In this document: piece after piece, positions 52,191 to 64,000 of the stretch
Layout: each line of letters opens with the position of its first letter
Numbering within the stretch: the stretch's first letter is position 1
Source: Rhynochetos jubatus
Taxonomy: Eukaryota; Chordata; Aves; Eurypygiformes; Rhynochetidae
Reading direction: 5' to 3'
Assembly (NCBI GenBank): GCA_027574665.1
Contig: CM050654.1
Span: forward strand, 34,057,722 to 34,121,721
DNA length: 64,000 nucleotides
Notes under the pieces: generated by a model
Seen by the model: only the letters and a program-made list of their open reading frames with translations
Databases searched by the model: none
What the model was told of the DNA's origin: nothing
Made by a program: the position numbers and the translations under genes

Positions 52191-52427
52191 TTGTCACCTG
52201 TGTCCATATAAAGTTAAACCAAATGTTTATATGCTGTTGTCCAAGACACAGTCTTAATAACTGGAGATCCTGGAAAGAACAGGAATTTAGAAAAGTGATA
52301 ATTCAAAAGGTATTTCAAAGAGCTAAAGAATGCAATCGATGCTTGAGACCAATATGCGGATTCTCAGAAAGAGAGAATCATACCAGAAGTAGAGTGACAA
52401 GTATAATTAGAAGCTTAAACAGAACAG
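52191..52427 (+). CDS. candidate internal coding exon, unidentified gene
   Basis: An acceptor (TTCTAGATTTTCTTTTAG) and a strong donor (AACAG|GTAAGAAA) bound 237 nt on the plus strand. One frame is open throughout: two bases, 78 codons, one base. This makes a phase 1-1 exon, a class common among extracellular modules. The predicted peptide is basic and has seven cysteines, including CCC and the pattern C-x2-C-x4-C (ECNRCLRPIC). It ends SRVTSIIRSLNRT. I do not recognise a family. The frame is bounded upstream by TAG at 52169-52171 and, if unspliced, ends at 52450. A stop-free frame of this length in AT-rich DNA has a chance of only several percent at a given site. Many sites were inspected, however. 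Confidence 0.25.
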
Positions 52428-55400
52428 GTAAGAAAAAGTCTAACAATTAGGACAAACTTGCAGATCTTAAAATGAAAATGTTTGTATTGAACATGTTTGT
52501 TAAAGCCTTCAAATGTACAATGACAAAAAGCTTCCAAGTAGGCCTGAAAAAATAGCCATTTAATTTACTTCTAAATACAAACAGACTTTAGCAACTTATT
52601 CTGTTTAAAGGTACCCAGGCAAGAAATTGGAAAAACTTGTTTCTATGTGATTATTGTTCTAGCTTTCTCAGTCATAGTGCTAGGCCGAGGAAATTGCAAG
52701 AGGGATCATATGGGAAGATTCTTGCCCCACGACTGACGCAAATCCAAGAAAACACACTCCCAAGCCTGGAGTCATTCCTGGTGTTCAGCCTCACTGAGTC
52801 TCCTATGGAGAGACCTGCTCTAAGAAATTTTGAAGTTTCAGTGTAACCTATAAACTGATAGTATAGTTTTCTTAGATCTGCTATAGGCAAATAATTTGGC
52901 CTAGGGATAACTAAGGAGGCAAAATCAAAATCATAGCTCTGAAGCTCCCACTGACTTCCATGGAATTAGATTCATCCTGTAGTCCCATTGACAAAACTGA
53001 ATCTGCAACAGAAGTCATTAGTAATTGAGGAAAGTTGACTGGATTATTCTTTTCAATGGATTAAGACTGCAGTTAAAATAAATTTATGGTACTATTTCAA
53101 AGTCAATGGCAGTATGATGATTTTCTCTTTATATCCATTGAGAAATTTCTAGAAAGTAGCCACACTACTTCTGCAGATTTACAGAAACCTGCAGTGATAA
53201 ACCTAAAATAAAATGCTGCCTAATCTGAATACTTGAGGATAAAAATGCTTTCCTTGCATTCAAAATCTGGTGACAAGTAAACTAACTAATATTGTGAAAC
53301 TAAGAACTCCACTACAATCTTATTTCTTCTGAATGGTTTAGGTGAGAAATGACAAAATTTATACTCTGTGGAAAGAAATAGCTGTCTTGTAAGGGCAAAT
53401 GTAAAAGTAAAATTGTGTTGTGTCATCATTTTCCTTTTAGATCTGGCCACAGTTGTAAAGAAACTTAATTCACTGCTATTTATGTTGCTAATGTTTGAAT
53501 GGATATTAACATGTTACTACGATGATAAGGAACACAGATAAAAGGCAGAATTACTGAGGGGATGTTAAGAATTTGTGTTTTCCATTCCTAGTTTTAGCTA
53601 CAAAGACTGATTTCTAAATGCTAGTTTTCTTTGCAGCATTTCTATCAGTGAAAGTCCCATGGAGCTTGTTGCACTGAGCTGTTATGACCTTCATGTTGTT
53701 GGCTTTTGTAAGCTGAGCTGAGGAGCAGGGACCCATGGGACCCCTCAGGATCAACCCCTTGGTTAGTGGTGTATATTATGAGAAAATGCAGAATTACAGT
53801 ATTGTGCAATGAGAGGACAGCTGTGCATGGGGAAAGGAAAGAGCTTGTGCTTCAGGGCATAGTGGTCTCTTCAATCTGTGGAAACCAGAAAGAAACTTTA
53901 ATCATAGCACTTTCCAGCCTTGCAAGGAACCATGTGGAAGGAAAATTCATGTGAAATGGTTGGTATTGATAAGGGCCTAACACAATAGAGAGAGAAACTA
54001 AGGGGCTGCTTTTTAAGCAGGTGCTTAAAATTCAAACTCTTCTAAGCACTTCTAAATCATGATAGGCAAATTCAAATTAATCAATGGAACTGAAAGTAAT
54101 GATTTCCAAAGTACAGACCTAAAGATTTCAAGGAACTCCCCATTTTGGAATGTTTTGTCTTAAGATATATTTAATTGACTAAAAAACCCTAACACAACAA
54201 AAAGCAGGTAGCATTTGGAGTTCCCAGCACTCTTGTGTGTAAGGAAGTAATTGATTTATAAATGGGAGTCCTAAAATATTTTTGATGAAGTAGAGAGGAC
54301 AGCATGTCTGCCATCAATAACAGCATCAGACACTGACACAGCAAAACTTGTGCTTCTGCCAGCTCTGTTGAATAATAAAATCTTTCTATGGATGGAAGCG
54401 AAATCCTCTACTTATATTATCTACTGTGACGGATCTCCATATAGTGGACCTTGTGGTTTTTAAACCATGCCGTTAGCACATGTGATATCCCACCACCCTT
54501 TGTTACCTACTAAAGCATGTATACCATGCTACAGTATATTGTGTCCAGATTTTATTTCACATGTTTTACTAAATCAAAATTCAGAAATATTTCCTTCCTT
54601 AACTTCTTTAAAAACTTTCTCTTGAAGTCTCAGATGGACACACAGCACAGGTTAGTTGGGTACAAAGCTGGTGATGTCCTGATAGGTTGCTGCAGGCAGC
54701 TGCTGTGAGGGCTGAGGTGTGAAGTCGTGTACCATTTGAAATCTGTTTTTTCTGAAGGGCTGTCTCCAATCCAGCTAATACAGACACCACCTAAAGAATT
54801 TGCATTAGGCTGGACAAATGGATTGGGAATTGCGGAGACAGAGGTTGAGTGTACTCTTAAACTCAAGGTGTAATGGTTTTTTGGATTGCAGTGACAGCAC
54901 CTTTTTTAAATGTGACCATAAAACTGGAGTAATATTTACAACAGGCTACACGCTCACATCTATAACCCTGAAAAGGCACATGCAAAGTAATAGCAAATCA
55001 TAGAAAAACTTTGACAAATTTTTGTGGAGGTTCTGCTGTGACTTCTTTTTCCCCAGAAGGAAGACATACACTTGGAAGCATCAGTCTTCCTGACCTGTCT
55101 TCCACCCCTCGTAGACCAGAAATCTGTAGATTTTAGGTTTTTGCTAAGCACACACTTAACAAAAAAAACTTTACTGAACTGGTCCTTGAGCAGACAGTTT
55201 GTCTGTCTTTAGTCTGCAAAGGAAAGGCATGCTTAATACCCTGAGCAGCTATTTAATTAAAAGTTTCCCACATAGGTAAACTAGCACACTTCCTTTGGTT
55301 AAAACTAAAAATAAACAATTGCCATCACAGATGCAAAACTAGACTACATTTGTTCAGTTTATGACTTGTTATTAGATGTGGAGTGTGAGTTTTTTGGAAG

Positions 55401-55914
55401 TGGATTGCAATGACAGTGGCAGCATGCTCTGTGGTGGTCTGATCCAGCACCAACTGAAGCCAGAGAAGCAAATTAGTCCTTGCTGAAATGAACTTATTTT
55501 ACCCTTGATGTTTCAAAGGGATTCAGTTTCTCTGAATATTCCTGCCAAAGCAACCTTTATATGAACAAAGCTGTTCTGTAAAAAGTAGCTTTCAGAGAAA
55601 TGGCAAATACACATAAAATCAGGATATGCGTAAACTGAAATAATTGTTAAACCTTCTGTGCCAGGCTTTAATTGAGCTCTCAAAAAGATATTTTCCTACT
55701 TGATAATCATCAACGTTTCCAGTACTATGACCTAACCACAGTTAACTCTTAGTTAACTAACAGAGATTTCAAGGGAACAACATAGTGGCAGAGATAGTCC
55801 TGGAAGTCAAGCTTTTTACCTTCGTAAGTAGTTGAAGCTGACAATATTCAAGATCCTGTCAGACACAAGTCTGAATCTTTGTGGGTCTTCTCATAATAAT
55901 TTACTTCTCTAAAC
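52428..55914. other. unassigned sequence
   Basis: No recognised gene or repeat. Confidence 0.4.
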
Positions 55915-55932
55915 TTTTTTTTTTTTTTTTTT
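55915..55932. repeat. poly(T) run, 18 nt
   Basis: Eighteen consecutive T without a recognisable retroposon body on the minus strand. Confidence 0.9.
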
Positions 55933-58900
55933 GGCCATTCAGTACATGAAAGTCTCACAGTGTGAGAAGTGATGAATGTTTGGAGAAGAAGAGGGGGAGT
56001 TAGAATATCTGGTTTATTTACTTTGTACCTGTAATAACTCAGAGCTTCTCTGTGCCTCTCTTCAGTCAAACAGGAATAGATAAACTCGGCTCTTGAAAAG
56101 CACTTGGAGACTCATCAGTAGTAAGCAGAAAAAAGTAAGAAAAGTAAGCTAAAATGTTTATTTGTTGACTTAAAGAACAATGTAATCAAAGTACATCCCC
56201 CCAAAAGTGCATATACATAACTATTTGGCTCTAATCAACTGTAACTGTAATTTAATGATAAATTAAGTTTTATATTGGTATAGGTAAACCCTAATTTATG
56301 TTATTTATAGTGCCTTTTGGTAACAGATCCCTGAAAATGTAGTGCTTTGAATTATACACAACTCATCTCTGCATCTGCTTCTGCAGTATATTTGTCCAAA
56401 AAGCTCTTGGAAGCTCCACAAATAACATTTGTGAAAAGACCTGGAGGGATATTATTTATGAGTTGTCTTTCCTCTTTGTCTTTTCCAAAATACAGAGGAA
56501 ATGCTAAAGCTCTACTAGATATTTTAGTTTCTGCAACTGCTGAGCAAATATTGGTTGGCTTTTCTAAGGATCTGTAGTCTGTGTTCTTATTAACGTTCAC
56601 CTCAAAAATGAATGAACTGCCTTTTCAGACAGATTCAGGGGAACGTGTTGCTTTCTACACTGTATAAGAATTTAAGCCAAGAGACACTTTATTTCTCCAA
56701 CGCTCCTTCATTCACACTTCCGGAAATGTTTACAGCAAAAGTTCAGGGCAGCTTCTGCTTTCTTAGCTGGATGTTTTTGTGTGCAAGTCGTAAACAACTG
56801 CACATATCAAATATATTTCCTTTTGCAGTTAGATTGTGTAGGGTATAATATTGGGGCGTTATAGCAAGGCTTCAATGCAGATGATATAGGAGAGGAAAAT
56901 GATCCTTTAAAGACAAATATAATCTCTAGTCCAAGTAGCCCAAGTACCAGAACACATATCCAGGTGGTCAGGAAACTATTTTTGCAATGAAAAAGAGGAC
57001 AAGGATACTGCCCAGCAAATCTGTGTTGTATCTCCTGGGTTCATGACCATGTGTTGGTTTTGGACACATTTTTCTGCAGCCATTAGGAGCTGACAGCAGT
57101 TGTGATCTGCTTCCCCATCTTCTCCTGGTCACTGGGATTTACTCACAGTCCTTTGCCTCCTGATTCACATGTCCTGTGAAGCTGCACATCTTTCTGAATG
57201 CTGGGCTCTGGATGACCTGTTAACCCAGGAGTCATCAGCATCTACCCTTCCTATAGCTACTCTTCTGCTATTGCTCCCATTTATTCTCCATTTGTATCAA
57301 AATTCATATTTCTCTTAAGATTCTGGAATTGGCAACATTCCTGGCACTGTGTTACCGTATGCAGAGCGGTGGTTCCAGGCTAGGTGACCCACCGGGGTAC
57401 ATGACCCTTCACTGCTCAAGTATTCGCACTACTTAGCCAATTTGCACCAAAACTGGAGGATTCAGATGCTGGTTTAAAATTTTTTTCAATAATTAAGTCT
57501 GCCTTAGGAAGTTTGGCAGATAGAGGGAACTTTCAGATTAATGATAACAAAATCAAGTCTCAAGTTTTGAAAATGTTCTGGCTGGTCAAAAAGCAGATTA
57601 AAGGACAGTTTTGAATTAACATGAAATGTTATCTGATAAAATTAATTCAGGCTGGGTGAAAATGCATACATTTCGATGTTGATTAAAAAAGAAAAACTGT
57701 ATGAAGGGGGAATAAAACTGTAGAATGGGACCTTGGCAAAATTAACAGATTTTCCAGAATGAATGTTTTCTCTGCAGGTGTTTTAGGCTCTAAAATAAAC
57801 AGTACTGTTATGTAATTGTAAATAGCTTAATTAGCTGCCAGAACAGTGTTTTTACAAATCATCTTTACAAAACTCACTCCCTTGCTACTCTGCTAAGCTA
57901 ATAATAAAAAAGTGATTCCTTTATTGCACAGAGTTCTAACGTTTCACTGGTATAAAATCTAATTCTGAATTAAGTATGCAGAGAAGTAACATTCCTGGAA
58001 ATAAGATAATGCAGCTTTTCTGCAGCAGTCCACAGCTGTGCATCTCAAAGTACCATACAGGGTCATGCTGTGCTACCTCTGCTGTTTGTGTTGGGCCAAA
58101 ATTGTTGCCTGGCTGCTGGAGGAGCAAGAGGGTATCCATGGCTCTGGAGGTCCACTGCACCATCCTGCTGTTGCTTTGTTTGCTTGCTTTGTTCTAGTGC
58201 CTTAAAGCTGTTCTGTTGTTTGAATAGAGTTCAAAGAGGAGGAAAAAACCCAAACCCTGTTGCATTATGTTTTGGTCATGAAGGGTTTTCCAATTTTTCT
58301 CCAACTGTTTTGCAGCTCCTCAGTGTTGTGCTGTTTGAGGAAATGGAGTATGAGAGGGCCAGTTATGTACAGGGCAGCCTGCAATCAATTACTATTCTTC
58401 ATCTTTCCCACTCATCTGGTATTTAGCCCAGCTCCCATACAGCAGGCATGCCCAGCTTCTCTGTGCTACATTACTGCGTGTTACCTGTATATTTAGTTTT
58501 CTGTGACTAAAGTAAAGGCATTTTGTATCCTCACTTCATTTACTCTTGTTTACATCTTACAATCCTTTATTTATGTCTCACAATTGCCCTTTCATTTAAA
58601 TGTTTTAAAATACTGTTATGATATATATGTATGAAAAAAATATAGGCATCATTCAGGCAACCTTATTATTGGGGCACTAAAGCGAAGCAGAGTAATTCCC
58701 GCTCTGCTGGGAATGAGATGAAAAGAGATGAAGTTTATAAGTAAGGCCTTGGACTGCTACTGTGATCAAGAGGCATTTGGTGTGTCTTAGAATTTATCTT
58801 CCTATCTGGTCTGTTAGCCTTCAAAATAGACAGTACAGTAATGTTGCTATGTTGATTTTGTCTCTCCTGCATGCAGCCACAGCATCTTAATCTAGTTGAT

Positions 58901-61900
58901 CAATTATTCTCAGGGCAAACAAGGTCAAGTATTAGAGTTTTCATATCAGTTCTGGTTTAAAGAAAAGAACCTGCACTTGAATAATTAAAGGACTATTTAA
59001 CTAAGTAAATCTGAGAAACCAGTAGGATGCTTACTTCTGGTTTTAAAAGTAGAATAAGTCTCTAGACACTTTCCCAACTTCAAGAAAAAGAGAATTGGCC
59101 CAATAATAAGCACCTTTTGACCTGTGGCATCTTTTTCTGTTACAGTTTTTTGGGGGTGGGAGGCAGGGGAAGGAATCCTTTCTTCAACAAAATGATATTA
59201 TAATATTCTAAAAGCTCTACAAGACAAAATGTGTTTCTTGACAGAGGTTTACATGATCTCCCTTGTTTTCACGTATGATCCAGACTGAAAAAAATGCCAT
59301 TAATTTCATGAGCCATAGATGATCGTTTTATTTCAGGCGTTAGCCTCTGAGCTTCTGATCTGGGGTTGTATTCCTGGGGTTGGGAAAGTTCTGGGTATGG
59401 TATTTCTGCAATTCTTTTTGAAATAAGGAGCAAATTAAAGGAGAAGACAAGGTGAAATGAAAGCCACAGAATTTTTTTTACTGTAGAGGGAATGTGTTTG
59501 CCGCCTTTTGCTATGAGTTTCTAGCTGATTATCCTCTCAGTCTTAACCCCAAGGAAGTTAGAACCTTTTCTGATGCTAAATAATGGCCAACAAACATTGG
59601 TTAAAAATATGAAGGATAGCAGCATGGGAAAGAGTTGCATTAACTCAATTCTTGCAGTATTAATGGACAACTTGGCATTCAGCATTCGGGGTGTAGCTCT
59701 GGAGATAGGGAGGTGGTTGTATTTTATTTTTATTTCCTTAAGCACAGCCTTCTTTGTTGCCCAAAGCAAGTGTCTGTTCTTCAGCTCACTTTAGATATTC
59801 AGTAGTGCTGTTTAATAATTCAGTTTACCTGAACCTGGGACTGAAATAAATAAATACAAGTGAATGTAACTGCACGAAACCTGTGTGCTGGGGCCTTTAA
59901 TGTACCTTTCAGCAGTGTAAAGTAATTTTTATGCTCAAAATCTTGGTTATGAACAAAGAAGAAATACACCTTACATATATAGACAAAGATTTATCATAAG
60001 GACAATTGAAAAGAGTTTAAATAAAGAATCATGCTCATTTTCATGCTTTGTTCTTCCTCACACTAGGATTCAGTTGGGATCGTTTTTATTTTTGCTATTG
60101 CACTTTTACTCCTTTTTCTTTCTTCACTGATCTAGATCTCCACGTAATTTCCAAATGAATTTACTGTACATGGTGCCTTGCACCTGTGTTAGTCACTTTT
60201 TCTCTGTAATCCCCCAAACCTGTTTGTCCAGCTCCAGGTCTGCATGTCTTTGATCATAGATAATTTGTTTATCACTGTGGGGTCTCCAGTGTTAGCCACT
60301 GCCCCATCATCAACCACCCCGTTCCCTCTCTCCTCTGCACCACATTGTGTGTCTCCCCTTCTCTTGTACCAGTCTGAGTTTCTCTACACCGGGTTATGGT
60401 GTTAGCTGTAAATATCTCATTCTGCATAGAACAACTGCTTGTTAGTGCTGTCTGTATCAAACTAGGGCTGTAGCCTATGGCTGGTTAGTACCAATAGTAA
60501 ATACTGTATTATGGCTTCAAAGGATGCTATATAAAAGTAAGCCCATGGCATAATATCACTAGTGTTCATCTTAGAAGTATAGTGCTTAAAATGCTTCTTT
60601 GTACTTAAATACAGCCATACAAAATGTGAAAACTTTAAGATATTTCTTCTTCATATAGGAATCTATAATTTCTTCTGATGGACATTCTCAGACATGGAGT
60701 ATATAATAATGCAGGAAAGGCTGACAGCATGTACAAAGGCTGAAGAAATCACACCAAGCAGTTATTGTAACAACTCCTGAGCTGAATCCAGCTGCAGTTA
60801 AATTTAATTGACTAAAAATTTGAACTCAGAAGAGTGGAAATGGAAGTTTAAGATACCTAAACAACTATAAATCTACCTGTACAAAACATTATTTCTTTTC
60901 ATATGGCATAAAAACCATTTTTATCTTTGATCTGAACCTGACACATGTCAGTCAGACAGCAGGGGCTCAGCATGTATGGATTGAAGGACTGACGAGGCAA
61001 ACTCAAAATCCATGTCAGTCAGAACTTCCCACTAGAGAGACAGAGCTGTGATGTTGCTACAGATTATATGCACATTTTTAATGGGGCACCCATTATACCA
61101 GAGCATTCACCCAATATTGAGTTGCCCTGCAGCTTTTGATAAGCTCAAACTTAATAAAAGATTACGGCTTTTGAAATGTCAGAATTTATGAACAGAAAGA
61201 AAGGAATGAATGGAGAAGAGCAGTGACTGTATTACTTCCATTGCTGAGGCTGGGAAGTTAACTGTGGAGTTACTGGATTTGGGGAAGAAACAAAGGTACA
61301 GTAATATGACAAAGTTTTTAAGAGTAATGGATGTGTACAGATTTAATGACAGCTTCATGACAAGGCATGATAGGGGAGGAAGTTTGGTAGCACTCACTCC
61401 AGCTGTATTGAGCACTTATTAAATATACTTCAATTAAAGTTACCTAGAGAAAAATAGCTTTGCTGTTCAGAGTTTTGGAAATGAGAAAAAGATATTAATT
61501 ATATAATGTTTTCCATATTTCTTTAGTCTGTCTGATACTGTGGTATCAAGAACAACTGTGGTGTCCAAACAGGTAGTTAATTTATCTTCTTCCATGTTAA
61601 AGAAAGAAATATTTTCTCAGGACTTGTTTCCTCTTTCTGAATTCTGTTGAAAACACTTGTCTTGATAGCTTGTCCAAGTATTAACTTATCTCTCGGAAAG
61701 CTTAATTGTGCAGTGTCCTACATTAGTCAATAAGGAAAGACAGCCCAGAGTTTGAATTACTAATGTGGATCTCCTGAAAGGTTGCATAAATCCCTTCAAT
61801 TTTCCCAAGTTCTCGTTTTGAGACAAACAACAACAAAACCCAGGACATTACACTTAGACTGTGAGGTATTGTAATGTGCTTTTTTTTTATTTCCATCTGC

Positions 61901-64000
61901 AGTTAGGGTAGGAGGTGCATGTTGGGTGCATTTAGGAGTTATAAAATAGCTTAAAGTGCATTATCAGCTTGTTTTATGCTACTTTAAAATACTGTAAAAA
62001 GCAGCAATTTCACGTAACCCATAATCTACAAAAGAAGCATGGGGATGGGGCAGAGATGGCTGTCTGCAAACTATAGTGATCAGGATTAAGTAAGAAACAC
62101 AACGAGTCTCTCCTGTTTGTCAGCTGTTTGATCTGGTTCATAGCAGAGCCCAAGAGAGGCTCCTGAGGTGCCTCCCAGGGATGCTCATCAGCTCTCCGAC
62201 AGGTGATATTTAGGAACTCTCTAGTAAATCTCTTCCTCTTAATCCAACACTGGGCAAGGTACCATGAAGGGATAAGGACCAAATGAGGGTGACCAGGCGA
62301 GAAACACAGTGGAAGCTGGCTTTTTACCAGGCTCCTAGCTGGTTTATTCAGAAATGCCACGGTATGAATTCTAGTGTTATCAATCTCTTTCCTCTGACAA
62401 GAAAAAACATGAATAGAGCTCATTTTGTAAAATGACACACTGTACAATTGATGACTGTCAAAGGTAGATTTTGATAACTAATAATAGAAAGGTCAGAGTT
62501 GAAAATGGAATAGCTAATATGTTGTTTTCCCAGAAACTAAGTAGCTGCCATAGGTTATCATGGGCATCTGTAATAGTTTCAGCCTAGAATTTGTGGGTAG
62601 TTTAAGGGCAGACTGTTGTCATTTAGGTCTTTCTGTGATCTATTTACTCATCCCTCTAGTAGAGCAATAAAAATTCTTCTTTTCTAGAAGTCATATAGAA
62701 AATAAAAAATACAAGAGTAATGATGTGACATTCTGTCTTAGCCTGTGATTTGTTAGATAGCCTTTCTGTGGACTGTTTTTGGGAGATGGTGTTAAATAAG
62801 CATATTTGCAAACGGAAGCTTTACTCTCTTTAAGCGGTTTTCTGATAAATCATATGTAGTCTTTGGACTTTGCCTACAGAATATTTTCCTGCAACAGTGA
62901 TGGTCCGTGTAATTTACAACCATCCCAAAAAAACCCTATTCTAGAAATTGAGGTTACCTACTAACTCTTCTCTGGACAGTAGTGACAAAGATACCTGGAA
63001 TATGTATTTTGGTCATCAAAAATATGTAATGAAAGGTGAATCATTAACAGTACATCATGTCTCATGAGGATCTGCAGCAGCAACTCTTCCTCTTTTGTGA
63101 CACAAACTTCACAGGCACTGACAATCAGGCTTAAGCAGAGCTTGGCACAAAGGATAGGGACAAAGCTCAAGGTTAACCTCTCAAGAAGGAGTTCTTGAGA
63201 GGGCTTTGACAACAAAATGATTCTCCTTAGGAGAGAAAGCTTGACTTTAGGATGACTAAAATAGCACTGTTGTTGAGACTACAAGAGGATAGCGCTTCTT
63301 TTCTTTTGTCTGCATCTGAAGAACTCAGGATGTGACAATGTTTAACAGAGTATCTGTAGCTTCCTTCTGTTATGGAAGATTGCTAAGGCCAATCTGTACT
63401 TATTTATGAAATATCTTTAAACCATAGCTGCTTCATGCTACACTGTGGAGATATTTACTAAGCATTTGATGTAAGTTTAAATGACTCTTTCCCATAGAAC
63501 GTACAGTCAGGTTTTTGCTTTTGGTATTTATAATCTACACACATAGAGACAGCATGGTGGCAGGACTATGTCGTTGGTTATATGCTGCTCTGTCTTCCTT
63601 GCTGCACAAAATTTGAGAGGGTGAAACCCCGAAAAGCTGAAGTCCTCTGTACTGTAATGCCTCCTAAGCCACCAATTTGGATATGCGTTTTAAGACTTGG
63701 CTTGGGATGAGTTACAACATGTCACTGTAACAATGTCATAAAATAATTAAAAATAAAGGGTATTACAGCTTTGCTTTTACTTCTGCTAAAACATACTTAG
63801 TTGCAAAATTGGTGCTTTGAGGAGAGGCTGGGGAAGCACAGGCTGATACCTCAACAACTTTAGAGCAACTTTATTTCAGAAATAGTTTGGCATTTTCCGA
63901 AGAAAGATGTCAAGTTGGCCACCACAAAAACACACGTCTAAAATCCCCCCTCATTTTGTCAGTAGTCTAATCTTGTGCACTTTAATTAAAATGTATTCTT
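55933..64000. other. unassigned sequence
   Basis: AT-rich sequence without recognised repeats. Open frames worth recording are 56347-56577 plus (after the good acceptor CTCTGCATCTGCTTCTGCAG near 56388), 56352-56600 minus on the same DNA, 58070-58426 plus (118 codons, Cys/Leu-rich), 61210-61422 plus (70 codons) and 62010-62447 minus (145 codons). None shows a recognisable domain, and none has strong splice sites on both sides. Confidence 0.35.

Noticed and set aside
59827-59838. 12-nt minus-strand microexon-like pairing (TCCCAGGTTCAG)
   Set aside because: Acceptor and donor look good, but so short a pair is easily chance. I use it as a reminder of the base rate for the other microexon-like calls.
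1-64000. Prokaryotic features, CRISPR arrays, toxin or phage modules
   Set aside because: No dense coding, no spaced direct repeats and no operons. The CR1 and LTR content shows a vertebrate (bird) genome.

Overview
The window looks like nuclear DNA from a bird. It is AT-rich and has no compact genes. It carries several copies of the avian/reptilian LINE CR1 in both orientations, one with a reverse-transcriptase fragment and one with the diagnostic octamer-type 3' tail. It also carries a degraded LTR of a type I associate from memory with neoavian endogenous retroviruses. That last point is recall plus inference; I cannot name the species.

No complete protein-coding gene could be recognised. 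The longest uninterrupted frames are about 140 codons, and one of these is antisense to CR1. No tRNA, rRNA, CRISPR array, operon or CpG-island promoter was seen. The window is best read as intron or intergenic sequence, or both, of a gene-poor region.

Layout: 1-701 unassigned. 702-1763 is a 5'-truncated CR1 (minus) with the FADDTKL catalytic motif, an in-frame stop and a frameshift. 1764-22799 is mostly unique sequence with two perfect inverted repeats, homopolymers, one faint possible CR1 relic and weak exon-like segments. 22800-22887 (minus) has the best pair of splice signals around an open frame. 23648-23916 is a CR1 3' fragment (plus). 24129-25030 is a GC-richer patch. 26222-26247 is a 26-base G run. 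27881-28170 is a CR1 3' fragment (minus). 29417-29446 is a 30-base T run. 36225-36390 (plus) is an exon-like segment without a continuous frame. 40040-40470 is an ancient CR1/L3-like relic (minus). 50083 onward is a retroviral LTR fragment with cAMP-response element and TATA motifs. 52191-52427 (plus) is an exon-like segment of 79 codon-lengths with matching phase at both ends. The rest up to 64000 is unassigned.

The exon candidates lie on both strands, so they cannot all belong to one gene. Strong splice-like sites are expected by chance in 64 kb, so these are hypotheses to test against RNA evidence and other bird genomes. I saw nothing that amounts to a new biological system.
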